DNA of 64,000 nt from Pararhizobium capsulatum DSM 1112. GTDB taxonomy: Bacteria; Pseudomonadota; Alphaproteobacteria; Rhizobiales; Rhizobiaceae. Shown piece by piece: positions 17,613 through 25,796 of the stretch. Position 1 is the first letter of the stretch; each line of letters begins with the position of its first letter. The stretch covers positions 1,571,001 to 1,635,000 of the forward strand of contig NZ_JAUSVF010000001.1 of the NCBI RefSeq assembly GCF_030814475.1. Direction: 5' to 3'. The notes beneath the pieces were generated by a model. It did not search any database. It was not told where the DNA came from and saw only the letters and a list, made by a program, of their open reading frames with translations. The translations under genes and the position numbers were made by a program.

Positions 17613-18599
17613 TCACACCAGTCCCCCATCGCGCGGCGCGGCCGCACGTTCGATGCGGTCGAGAATGGCCTCGCCAAGACCTTCTTTAGGGATGGGACCG
17701 AAGGCGATTGTGGCGGCGCCGGAGGCGTCGGCTCGTTTCATGTAGTCGAAGAGATGGGCGGCCGCCTCGCGCAGATTGCCGCTCGGGCTGAGATCAAGGA
17801 CGACTGCAGCATTCTCTTCGCCATTGATCGTCATTCCGCCAAACCGGATTAGCGCCTCACCACCAACCACGCTGGTCGCATTGAGCCTCACACTCGCGCC
17901 GGGGGCGTAATGCGAGGCCAGCATTCCCGGTGCCTCGATCGTCGCACCCGCAGTCGAGGGCCTTTCCACCGTAGTCCCCGTCAACCTCTCGACATCGGCG
18001 ACATCCAGTCCACCGGGCCGAAGCAGCCGGATCGCGTCGCCCTCGACCTTGAGAATGGTCGATTCCAATCCGATTTGGGAAGGGCCGTCATCGAGGATCA
18101 ACAGGAGTTTCTCTCCAAGATCAGCTTCCACATGGGCGGCCGTCGTGGGGCTGATCTTTCCGGAGGTGTTGGCGCTCGGCGCCGCCAGCGGGCGTCCGAA
18201 GCGGGCGATGACCTTTCGCGAAAAACCGTCCGGCATGCGCACGCCGAGCGTATCGAGGCCGGCGGAGGCGAGCGGATGCACCTTGCTCGTTGTCTTGAGC
18301 GGGAGGATCAGCGTCAGCGGCCCGGGCCAGAACGCCTCGGCAAGCCGACGCGAAAGAGGATCGAAGGCCACATGTTCTTCGGCCATGGCCACGTCGCTGA
18401 CATGGCAGATGAGCGGATTGAAGCGCGGACGCCCCTTCATTTCGTAGATATGGCTGATCGCATCAGGATTGGTCGCATCCGCCGCGAGGCCGTAAACCGT
18501 CTCGGTGGGAATTGCGACGGGCCGACCTTCCGACAGAACCTCTTCGGCGCGCGAAAGCGCTGCCTCCGGGTCGGTTCTCGTGTCGATGATCTCAGCCAT
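17613..18599 (-). CDS. L-threonylcarbamoyladenylate synthase (Sua5/YwlC type)
   Basis: Makes threonylcarbamoyl-AMP from threonine, bicarbonate and ATP, for the t6A modification of ANN-decoding tRNAs. YrdC-type domain over about residues 15-200: PTETVYGLAADATN, IYEMKGRPRFNPL, FWPGPLTLIL, LGVRMPDG and PSANTSGKISPT. A C-terminal Sua5 domain of about 110 residues follows, which distinguishes it from the short TsaC form. 328 residues, as expected for Sua5-type proteins. ATG 18599; probably transcribed with the oxidase gene downstream, although the repeat pair between them could separate expression. Confidence 0.94.
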   Translation of the reverse strand: MAEIIDTRTDPEAALSRAEEVLSEGRPVAIPTETVYGLAADATNPDAISHIYEMKGRPRFNPLICHVSDVAMAEEHVAFDPLSRRLAEAFWPGPLTLILPLKTTSKVHPLASAGLDTLGVRMPDGFSRKVIARFGRPLAAPSANTSGKISPTTAAHVEADLGEKLLLILDDGPSQIGLESTILKVEGDAIRLLRPGGLDVADVERLTGTTVERPSTAGATIEAPGMLASHYAPGASVRLNATSVVGGEALIRFGGMTINGEENAAVVLDLSPSGNLREAAAHLFDYMKRADASGAATIAFGPIPKEGLGEAILDRIERAAAPRDGGLV

Positions 18600-18688
18600 G
18601 CCTCTTGCCTTCAGCGCGTTCGATGACGGCTTCTTAGAGCATGCGCGGGGATCAGCAAAGAACGAAAAGTCGGGAGCGGCGTCGGGTT

Positions 18689-19294
18689 TCAGAGGCTGCG
18701 GATGATTTTGCGCAGGGCGTCGTTGCAGGCGCCGAGCATCAGCACGTTCTTCAGGGCCGCTTTCGGGTCGCGGGTACGAAACAGCAGCCCGTCGTCGCGA
18801 ATCTTCCGGTCGACGATCAGCCTTCCTTCGTCCGTGTCCTTTTCCATGGCAACGGCGAAGTACATGCGCGAATAGCCAAGGCTGATGTTCTTGAAGAACT
18901 GATCCTTGTCGCTGACATCGGCAAAGAAATTGGCGATGTAGAACGACCAGCGCACATCGTCGAATTGGGCAAGCTTTGTCTTTGCCGAGGTGACATGACA
19001 GTAGCCGAGATGCGGACGTCCGGCGAGCGTCTTGTGAAAGACGAGCTTCGGAAAGCGAATCGAGGCGTGGAAACTGTTGATCTTTTCATGCGCCTGGGTG
19101 CCCGCAACTTCCAACTTGCGGCCGGTCCTTTGAGCAACTTCCTGATGGGTCAGATAGCGCTTTTCTGCGGGGTGCCAGTCGTTGCCTCGGCGCGCGATAC
19201 GGCCTGTGCGCAGGAACTCCGTGTGCACTGCCGTCTTGGAGCTCGGCGCTTCGGCCTTTTCGCTCGACGAATCGAAGTAACGCAGATTTGGCAT
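18689..19294 (-). CDS. Hypothetical protein
   Basis: 201 residues, not recognised. No signal peptide or membrane span. Charged N-terminal half (EKRYLTHQEVAQRTGRKLEV), then a more conserved-looking aromatic stretch (FDDVRWSFYIANFFADVSDK, NISLGYSRMYFAVAMEKDTD) and a hydrophobic end (NVLMLGACNDALRKIIRSL). Codon usage looks like its neighbours, which supports a real gene. ATG 19294 with a weak GGGTA upstream. It is 89 bases upstream of the threonylcarbamoyl-AMP synthase start and could share its transcript. Confidence 0.65.
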   Translation of the reverse strand: MPNLRYFDSSSEKAEAPSSKTAVHTEFLRTGRIARRGNDWHPAEKRYLTHQEVAQRTGRKLEVAGTQAHEKINSFHASIRFPKLVFHKTLAGRPHLGYCHVTSAKTKLAQFDDVRWSFYIANFFADVSDKDQFFKNISLGYSRMYFAVAMEKDTDEGRLIVDRKIRDDGLLFRTRDPKAALKNVLMLGACNDALRKIIRSL

Positions 19295-19644
19295 GGTTCA
19301 TACCCGTTTGCTTCAGACGAAGACGCTGGCGATAGAGGTTGCCCGGTCTTCCTTCAGGAAATGCTACTATGACGCAGTTAACGCCGTCTTCCTTCTAGCC
19401 CCCCACGATGATGCGAGGCTTGTGTGATCGCGCGTTGGGCGGGGAGAAGCGATGTCGCAATGAGACATCAGCCGGAACGATTGGCAACCGGCAGCGTGAA
19501 AAAGCGCCATCTGCCGAAAAAATCGTCAGCGCTTTGTTTCTAATAGATAAATTTTGACGCGTCACAATCTGTGCGGTGTCGTCTTTCTTGAATCCGCTGT
19601 CGCTAATTGACACTTGCGACATCAAACTCTCAGCTTAAATGAAA
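19295..19644. other. Divergent upstream region (no gene seen)
   Basis: 350 bases between the hypothetical gene and the riboswitch. AT-richer than its surroundings. A TTGACA (19607-19612) is a candidate -35 for the riboswitch RNA, but no good -10 stands at the right distance. No coding frame is convincing. Confidence 0.35.
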
Positions 19645-19822
19645 ACACTCAACGGTGCCGCCTTTATAGGGAGGGCGGAGAATTGGGAAGCCGGTCAAAA
19701 TCCGGCGCTGCCCCCGCAACGGTGGTGGAGCGAAACCTCGGCAAAAGGCCACTGGAGAAATCCGGGAAGGCGCCGAAATAGTCCTGCCAAGGACAGCTCC
19801 AGAGCCCGGAAACCAGCCTTTG
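19645..19822 (+). promoter_or_regulatory. Cobalamin riboswitch aptamer
   Basis: The conserved blocks appear in the right order: gccgcc/ggcgg near 19658-19678, GGGAAGCCGGT with AAAATCCGGC (19685-19706), GCTGCCCCCGCAACGGT (19707-19723), and the closing GCCCGGAAACCAGCC (19804-19818). Spacing fits the usual 170-200-base B12 element. It precedes the Rieske oxygenase gene by about 140 bases on the same strand. Cobalamin riboswitches normally turn the downstream gene off when cobalamin is bound. Confidence 0.9.
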
Positions 19823-19857
19823 GGATGAAATTGATGTCTTGGTTGCGGCGGGCAGCC

Positions 19858-19957
19858 GGAAGGAGAACCAATAGACCGCGTGCGCTCCCGGCACGGCGGC
19901 GGTTCCTTTCCTGCTCGCCAAAAACCCAAACGATGTGGCGAACACAAGGAAAGAACC
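19858..19957 (+). promoter_or_regulatory. Candidate riboswitch expression platform (SD sequestration)
   Basis: GGTTCCTTTCCT (19901-19912) is complementary, with one bulge, to the ribosome-binding stretch AGGAAAGAACC (19947-19957) that directly abuts the ATG at 19958. The same segment can alternatively pair, with bulges, to GGAAGGAGAACC (19858-19869) just after the aptamer. Two mutually exclusive pairings of one segment is what a translational on/off switch needs. Pairing was judged by eye, not by folding. Confidence 0.5.
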
Positions 19958-21202
19958 ATGGATCTTCGCAGCGAAGTCCTCCGCAAGCTCAAGACCCGGC
20001 GCGACGGCCATAGCCTGGAGCAGGCCTTCTACACCGATCCCGATCTCTACAAGCTCGATCTGGAGCAGATCTGGTACAGGGACTGGCTTTTCATCGGCCA
20101 TGACTGCGAAGTGCCGAAGGCCGGCAATTACTTTACCATTCAGGTCGGCGACTACCCTGTCGTCGTCACCCGCGACCGTCAGGGCACGGTCCGCGCCCTG
20201 CACAATTCCTGCCGCCATCGTGGCTCGCGCGTCTGCGCCGGCCAGAAAGGGTCGTCCGCCAAGCTCGTCTGTCCCTATCACCAGTGGACCTATGAGCTTG
20301 ACGGTTCGCTGCTCTTTGCCCGCCAGATGGGCGAGGATTTCGACAAGGCGGTGCACAGCCTGAAGCCGATCGCCTGCGAAACCGTCGGCGGCTACATCTT
20401 CATCTGCCTCGCCGACGAGCCGATCGATTTCGCGCCGATGCGCGATATGGTGACCCGTTACCTTCAGCCGCATAACCTGAAGGACACCAAGGTCGCCTTC
20501 GAGAGCACCATCATCGAGAAGGGCAACTGGAAGCTCGTCTGGGAAAACAACCGCGAGTGCTACCACTGCGCCGCTAACCATCCGGAACTCTGCCGCACCT
20601 ATCCGGAAGCGCCGACTGCGACCGGGGTGCAGGGCGCCAAGGATGATCCTGTCATTGCCGAGCACTGGGCGCGCTGCGAAGCCACCGGCCTGCCGAGCGA
20701 GTTCAAGATCGACCATACCGGCCAGTTCCGCATTGCCCGCATGCCGCTGATCGAAGGGGCCGAAAGCTACACGATGTCCGGTGCGCGCGCCGTCAAGCGC
20801 CAGCTGTCGGATGATGTCAGCCAGAGCCATATCGGCACGCTGCTCATGTTCCATTATCCGAGCACCTGGAACCATGTGCTGGCCGATCACGCCATCACCT
20901 TCCGCGTGCTGCCGCTCGGGCCAGAACTGACGCAGGTCACGACCAAGTGGCTCGTCCACAAGGATGCGGTCGAAGGCGTCGATTACAATCTCGACGAACT
21001 CACCCATGTCTGGACAGAAACCAACGATCAGGATCGCCAGATCGTCGAGGAAAATGCCTTCGGCATCCGCTCACCCGCCTACCAGCCCGGCCCTTACTCG
21101 CCGGAACACGAAGGCGGCGTCATGCAGTTCGTCGAGTGGTACGTGAATTTCATGCAGGACCGCCTGAAGGGCGCAACCGCACCTCTGTTCAAGGTCGCCT
21201 GA
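19958..21202 (+). CDS. Rieske non-haem iron oxygenase, alpha subunit (GbcA/Stc2-like)
   Basis: 414-residue terminal oxygenase. Rieske cluster ligands C85-x-H87 (NSCRHRGSRVC) and C105-x2-H108 (LVCPYHQWTYELDG). Catalytic domain with the mononuclear iron motif ENNRECYHCAANHPELCRTY (two histidines). The size and sequence pattern resemble glycine betaine demethylase GbcA and stachydrine demethylase Stc2 more than true aromatic-ring dioxygenases, so N-demethylation of a quaternary amine is plausible; substrate not proven. ATG 19958 directly follows a purine-rich SD. The reductase gene begins one base after its stop (TGAGATG). The upstream cobalamin riboswitch predicts expression when B12 is scarce. 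Confidence 0.88.
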   Translation: MDLRSEVLRKLKTRRDGHSLEQAFYTDPDLYKLDLEQIWYRDWLFIGHDCEVPKAGNYFTIQVGDYPVVVTRDRQGTVRALHNSCRHRGSRVCAGQKGSSAKLVCPYHQWTYELDGSLLFARQMGEDFDKAVHSLKPIACETVGGYIFICLADEPIDFAPMRDMVTRYLQPHNLKDTKVAFESTIIEKGNWKLVWENNRECYHCAANHPELCRTYPEAPTATGVQGAKDDPVIAEHWARCEATGLPSEFKIDHTGQFRIARMPLIEGAESYTMSGARAVKRQLSDDVSQSHIGTLLMFHYPSTWNHVLADHAITFRVLPLGPELTQVTTKWLVHKDAVEGVDYNLDELTHVWTETNDQDRQIVEENAFGIRSPAYQPGPYSPEHEGGVMQFVEWYVNFMQDRLKGATAPLFKVA

Positions 21203-21203
21203 G

Positions 21204-22301
21204 ATGACAATCGCCTCTTCCTTCCGCCATTTCGACGAGCTGCAGCCGTTCAACGACCGCCAGCAGCTGCTCGAATGCATCGCCGCGACTGTCGAGGCGG
21301 CCGATGTCATGACCTTCACCTTCAAGTCCGACAAGGATGGCTGGTTCCGGTATCTTCCGGGCCAGTTCCTGACGCTGGAGCTTCCGGTCACGCCGGAAGA
21401 TCCTGTCATGCGGACCTATACGCTCTCGTCTACCCCGTCGCGGCCCTTCTCCGCGGCGGTCACGGTCAAGGCGCAGGCAAACAGCATCGGCACCCGCTGG
21501 ATGTTCGAAAACCTGAAGCCGGGCATGAAGCTGAAGGCTTTCGGCCCGCTCGGCGATTTCTCCTTCGTGCGTCATCCCGGCGAAAAATACCTGTTCATCT
21601 CCGCCGGTTCCGGCATCACGCCGATGATGTCGATGACCCGCTGGATGGCCGATTGCGCGCCGCAGACGAACGTGACGTTCCTCTCCTGCGCCCGCCAGCC
21701 GGACGATCTCCTGTTTCGCGAGGAGCTGGAAAACATCTCGCGCAACATGCCGAACCTCAATCTCGGCTTCATCGTAGAAACCCATGCCCCGCGCCATGGC
21801 TGGCACGGCCTGCGCGGCCGCATCGAGACCTCCAAGCTTGCGCTGCTGGCACCCGATTTCCGCGATCGCACCGTCTTCTGTTGCGGGCCGGAACCGTTCA
21901 TGCGCGGTGTCAAAACCATGCTGGAAAGCGTCGGTTTCGACATGGCACGCTACCATGAGGAAAGCTTCCAGCCGTCTAATGCGCCGGCCGAGGAAGAGCT
22001 TGCCATCCGAGCAGGGGCGGGCGAGGCGGATGCCAACGCGGTCTCCACCATCACCTTCACCATGGCCGGCAAGGAAGCCAAGTGTCAGCCGGGCAAGACC
22101 ATCCTGCAGACCGCGCGTGCCAACGGCGTGCGCATTGGTGCCGCTTGCGAGGGCGGCATCTGCGGCACCTGCCGGGTCATGAAGATTTCGGGTGAGGTCG
22201 AGATGAACCACAATGGCGGCATCCTCGACGACGAGATCGAGGAAGGCTATATCCTCGCCTGCTGTTCGCGGCCGATCGGAGACGTACAGATCGAGGCGTG
22301 A
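21204..22301 (+). CDS. Ferredoxin reductase with C-terminal 2Fe-2S domain (GbcB-like)
   Basis: 365 residues; passes electrons from NAD(P)H to the adjacent oxygenase. FAD-binding motif RTYTLSSTPSRP (about residue 70), nicotinamide-binding SAGSGITPMMSMTRWM (about 133) and FCCGPEPFMRGVKTML, then a plant-type 2Fe-2S domain with C-x4-C-x2-C (CEGGICGTCRVMKISGEVEM) and the fourth cysteine in YILACCSRP. The order FNR-type reductase then ferredoxin is that of GbcB/class IB-type reductases. It is separated from the oxygenase gene by one base and is surely cotranscribed, under the same riboswitch. Confidence 0.92.
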   Translation: MTIASSFRHFDELQPFNDRQQLLECIAATVEAADVMTFTFKSDKDGWFRYLPGQFLTLELPVTPEDPVMRTYTLSSTPSRPFSAAVTVKAQANSIGTRWMFENLKPGMKLKAFGPLGDFSFVRHPGEKYLFISAGSGITPMMSMTRWMADCAPQTNVTFLSCARQPDDLLFREELENISRNMPNLNLGFIVETHAPRHGWHGLRGRIETSKLALLAPDFRDRTVFCCGPEPFMRGVKTMLESVGFDMARYHEESFQPSNAPAEEELAIRAGAGEADANAVSTITFTMAGKEAKCQPGKTILQTARANGVRIGAACEGGICGTCRVMKISGEVEMNHNGGILDDEIEEGYILACCSRPIGDVQIEA

Positions 22302-22748
22302 GCCAGCGTTTGCATCTGTGGTGATTGAGCTTGATGCGGTCGCTCGGTACTGCATGCCGGTTTCGGCAGCCTGCGTTTTGAAAGACCCTCCGCCCCGCAA
22401 GTCCAACAGATACGGGGCGGGTCAGGTAGCCGCATCAACATAAGAATCATAGCACAGGCGAAAATGCTGCCCCATCACCCATCCGATCTAACGGCGGGCT
22501 AGTACGATCATCACGAGGGTACAGACATGCACCTCAAAAGACGTATTGATACGCCTTTTGAGGTATCGTTCTCTACGCCAAACGGATAGGTCGATGGCTG
22601 AAACTTGCCGGGCGAAACGACCGTTCACTCCATGCCATCTGCAATGATGGTATTTGCAATGACCTAATCCTTTAGGCCGTCATCCACGAAAGCGGGTGGC
22701 GGCTCTTGATTCGCGGCGACGGAAGAGGGGTTGCTGCAGACTACGTCT
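22302..22748. other. Convergent intergenic region with two inverted repeats
   Basis: 447 bases with no convincing gene between the convergent reductase and RTX genes. An 8-bp GC stem (22390-22397 with 22413-22420) about 90 bases after the reductase stop may aid termination. A second stem, acctcaaaag-a-cgta with tacg-c-cttttgaggt (22531-22545 with 22550-22564, one mismatch, 4-base loop), is strong but lacks a T run on either strand. Confidence 0.5.
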
Positions 22749-24425
22749 TCAGAACAGGAAATCATCGGCGTGCAGATGCGCAAGCTTGACGTTCTTCAGC
22801 GTGATGCTGTCGCCGTTCAGGCCGTCAATGTAGACGTAGCCGTCCTGCTGCGTCATGTGGTTCTTTACCAGATCCTTGAAATCGGTGATGCTCGAAAGAC
22901 CGGTCAGGTCGAGAATGTCGTGGCTCGATCCAGTCGCGGCGAAGTCGGTGATCGTGTCCTTGCCGTCACCCTTGGCGAAGACGAACGTGTCGGAACCTGA
23001 GCCACCGGTCAGGCTATCGGCGCCGCCATGCCCCCAGATCGTATCGTTGCCGGCGCCGCCGTCGATGGCGTTTTTGCCGCCGTTACCATGGATCTGGTTG
23101 GCAAGGGCATTGCCGGTGGCGCTGCTGTTACCGGAGGCGGTCAGCGCCAGGTTTTCAAAATTGTCCCTCAGCGTGTAGCTGGCGCTGGACTTTACCAGAT
23201 CGGTGCCTTCGCCGGCTTTTTCGACGAGCTTGGTGGACGAGCTGCTGATGACGTAGGTGTCGTTGCCCTTGCCGCCATGGACGCTGCCGGTGACCTTGCC
23301 GATGGAGCCGTTGAAAAAGTCGTCGCCGCCGCCGAGACAGACCGAGCCTTTGATCGTGCCGGTATTGATGACCTTCTGAACCCCATTGCCGCCTAGAAAG
23401 GCTCTGCCGGTACTTTCGACCAAGCCGGAGTTTTCAAAGGTGGACGTTGCCGTTCCGGTAAAGTCGATTGCAGCAATCCCCGCCTTCGTCGCAGTGATCG
23501 TGCCGGTATTGTTCACCGAGACATCCGTCCCGTCGGCAGTCACGCCGCCGGCTGCCTGGATCGTGTTGTTGTTGGTAACGATCGCCTTGTCGGCATCGAC
23601 GGAGATGCCATAGGCCGAGGATGTGATCGAACCGTTGTTGGTCACCGTGCCGGCGTCGCCGGTCAGCACGACAGCATCCTTCAACGCCGTGATCGTGCCC
23701 TTATTGTTGGTGACGATTGCCAACGTGCCCTTGGCAAGAATTGCCGAGCCCTTGGTCGAGGATATCAATCCATCATTGGTAATCTTCGCCTCGGTTCCGG
23801 AAGATACAACCGTATTGGCGGTGGATTTCAACGTGCCGTGATTGGTGAGGGTCGCAGAACTGCCTGAAGAGACGAGTGCCCCCGCCTTGCTGGAACTGGT
23901 TTCGCCGTTGTTGGTGAAATTGGCCGAGGCGCCGGAAAGGACAACGGTATCGCCTGCAGCTTTGATCGTGCCATTATTGATTACCACTTCCATCTTGCCG
24001 CTAGCCTTGATGGCGGTGCCGGCTGAAGATGTGGTGAGGCCGTTGTTGACGATCTGGGTCGACGCGCCGGTGACGAGAAGCGTCGTCAGCTTGGCTTCGA
24101 TCGTGCCATGATTGGCGAGTTCCAGCCCACCGCTCATGATCTGCATGCCGCCGCCCGATGTGCTGGAAACCTTGCCGGTCTTTGCGACAACAAAAATGCT
24201 GTCACTGTCGGCGACGCCGCTCGCCCCGAACTTCACGGCATAGTCGGACGCGGAGATGAGATTGCCATTGATATAGAAATCGCGATCAGTCGCCGTGCCG
24301 GTCGCGATAACAGCGGTGCCGGACGTGGAAACGCTGATGTTCTGATTTACGACCAACTCGCTGTTGGTCTTGAGCACCGACACGGGCGTCGTGCGGTCGC
24401 TTTTGATTAAGATATTAGTCTTCAT
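22749..24425 (-). CDS. RTX-type secreted calcium-binding repeat protein
   Basis: 558 residues without an N-terminal signal peptide. Residues about 110-365 are some ten copies of a 22-residue unit built round VTNNG/INNGTI and a serine/threonine/alanine-rich half (for example FTNNGETSSSKAG, LTNHGTLKSTAN, VTNNGSITSSA), which suggests a parallel beta-helix. Glycine-aspartate nonapeptide RTX repeats follow: LGGGDDFFNG, HGGKGNDTYVIS, DGGAGNDTIWGHGGAD and TGGSGSDTFVFAKGDGKDT. The C-terminus (LHADDFLF, hydrophobic end) fits an uncleaved type I secretion signal. Likely exported by an ABC/MFP/TolC system encoded elsewhere; an adhesin or surface role is inference. Confidence 0.88.
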   Translation of the reverse strand: MKTNILIKSDRTTPVSVLKTNSELVVNQNISVSTSGTAVIATGTATDRDFYINGNLISASDYAVKFGASGVADSDSIFVVAKTGKVSSTSGGGMQIMSGGLELANHGTIEAKLTTLLVTGASTQIVNNGLTTSSAGTAIKASGKMEVVINNGTIKAAGDTVVLSGASANFTNNGETSSSKAGALVSSGSSATLTNHGTLKSTANTVVSSGTEAKITNDGLISSTKGSAILAKGTLAIVTNNKGTITALKDAVVLTGDAGTVTNNGSITSSAYGISVDADKAIVTNNNTIQAAGGVTADGTDVSVNNTGTITATKAGIAAIDFTGTATSTFENSGLVESTGRAFLGGNGVQKVINTGTIKGSVCLGGGDDFFNGSIGKVTGSVHGGKGNDTYVISSSSTKLVEKAGEGTDLVKSSASYTLRDNFENLALTASGNSSATGNALANQIHGNGGKNAIDGGAGNDTIWGHGGADSLTGGSGSDTFVFAKGDGKDTITDFAATGSSHDILDLTGLSSITDFKDLVKNHMTQQDGYVYIDGLNGDSITLKNVKLAHLHADDFLF

Positions 24426-24580
24426 CTGCTCATCATGTGCAGTGGTCTTATGGGAAAGTCCCTAGACCATTCTGCGACGGAAGGGGACAAAACCTGCCCG
24501 GCCGGCCGCGTCATTCACCGGCCATGGTAAACATATGCTTGCGGCGGGCGAGAAAGACAAGTGCGTCCTGAGCATGGGAG

Positions 24581-24600
24581 CCTCCCCAGATCTGGGGAGG
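24581..24600. repeat. Perfect 20-base palindrome
   Basis: cctccccaga/tctggggagg is fully self-complementary. It lies 35 bases after the stop of the minus-strand GH25 gene and upstream of the RTX gene. It may terminate GH25 transcription (no T run) or bind a dimeric protein. Confidence 0.5.
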
Positions 24601-24635
24601 TTGGGTTTCAGGGCAGCCTGCCGTTCAGTGTGGCA

Positions 24636-25640
24636 TCAATTGAGAAGCTCGAAAAATGTCTTCCGGCGCGGGCTGTACGCGCTGTAGGGGTTAACCTTTC
24701 CGGTGGGTGTGATCGAGGCTGTCATCATCAGGTCTATGCCGATGCCGCCCCCCGACGAGGATATTGCCGTCGCGGAAACCAGAAGAACCGGCGGTTTTGC
24801 CGGAACCAGTTCCCCCTTGGCCCAGACCTTCTTCAGTTCAGCGGCACTCATCGCCGCGACATTGACGTCGATATCGTCGAGCGTGCCGGTGACCCGGTAG
24901 GGACAACGCCGCTTGCCGCAATTGGCGGCAGCCGAGAATTGCCAGAGCGCATAGCTGTCCCAGTTGCCCATCGGGAAAACATTGCGGATGCCCGGCTTGT
25001 AGCGCGCATACCAGAGCGGCAGGCGCGAGAGGATCGGATAGAGGCTCCGGTGTTGGGCAATATATGTGGCCGTCGTATGGTTGGTATAGAGCGTCGGATA
25101 TCGCCCGGTGCGGGTCTTGATATGGCCGGCAAAGATGCTGGCGTCTTCAAGCGACATGAACTTTTCCGCGTCGATCCCTTCCAAGTCGAGAACCATCAGT
25201 TCATCATCGCGCGGAGACGCGTAGTCCAGGAAATGATTGGCCTGATCGATCGGGTTGCCAGGGCGTGCGAGGTGATAGGCCCCCCAGAGCAGGCCGTTGG
25301 CGCGGGCGAGCATCCGTCGTGTCTGGTAAAGCTCGCGGCTGACCGCGTATTTGCGCCACATGGTCTTGCAGTGGTTGACGGTGTCGCCAGCATGGTCGCC
25401 GGTGCAGGTAAAACTTTCCGGCAGGCCGTCGGATGCCTTCGAGATGAAGCCGGCGATGCGCTTGTCCGTCAGCATGGCATCCCAGTCGATGATGTTCATC
25501 TCGTAGGCATCGATCACGATCGCGTTTGAAGGTTTCTTCCAGGGCATGACATCGCGCGCGTTGAGAGGCGTCGCCAGCAAGATCGCTGCAAGAGTGAGGC
25601 TCAAAAGCCCTGAACCCAGTGTTTTCCGGCGCTTTGTCAT
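24636..25640 (-). CDS. Glycoside hydrolase family 25 (lysozyme-like) exported protein
   Basis: 334 residues from ATG 25640 (MTKRRKTLGSG), which gives a signal peptide ending near LNARD; the frame is open to 25724. GH25 pattern: AIVIDAYEMNIIDWDAM at the first beta strand, FISKASDG, WGAYHLARPGNPIDQANHF, LMVLDLEGID with the catalytic acidic pair, YPTLYTNHTTA and YALWQFS. Predicted to cleave the N-acetylmuramic acid-GlcNAc bond of peptidoglycan in the periplasm or outside. The C-terminal 70 residues lie beyond the catalytic domain. No holin or phage gene is nearby, so it is probably a chromosomal cell-wall enzyme. No clear SD before this start. Confidence 0.85.
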   Translation of the reverse strand: MTKRRKTLGSGLLSLTLAAILLATPLNARDVMPWKKPSNAIVIDAYEMNIIDWDAMLTDKRIAGFISKASDGLPESFTCTGDHAGDTVNHCKTMWRKYAVSRELYQTRRMLARANGLLWGAYHLARPGNPIDQANHFLDYASPRDDELMVLDLEGIDAEKFMSLEDASIFAGHIKTRTGRYPTLYTNHTTATYIAQHRSLYPILSRLPLWYARYKPGIRNVFPMGNWDSYALWQFSAAANCGKRRCPYRVTGTLDDIDVNVAAMSAAELKKVWAKGELVPAKPPVLLVSATAISSSGGGIGIDLMMTASITPTGKVNPYSAYSPRRKTFFELLN

Positions 25641-25796
25641 GGGAGACAGCGTGCCGGGATGTTGGTTAACAAAGCATAAATTAGAATATCGCGATTTCTG
25701 GCTAGGGCGGTTGGCTCTGGTCACGAGCGGAACAAACCGGCCGGGTTGCCCGTTTCAAGTCCATAACGATCAATGGACCTTACGGAGGAAGCCCAG

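Noticed and set aside
23386..24111. Possible CRISPR-like or VNTR array from repeated nucleotide blocks
   Set aside because: The periodicity (about 66 bases) follows the protein repeat of the RTX gene and copies are divergent; no constant repeat/unique spacer pattern.
24636..25640. Prophage endolysin
   Set aside because: The protein has a signal peptide and no phage genes surround it.
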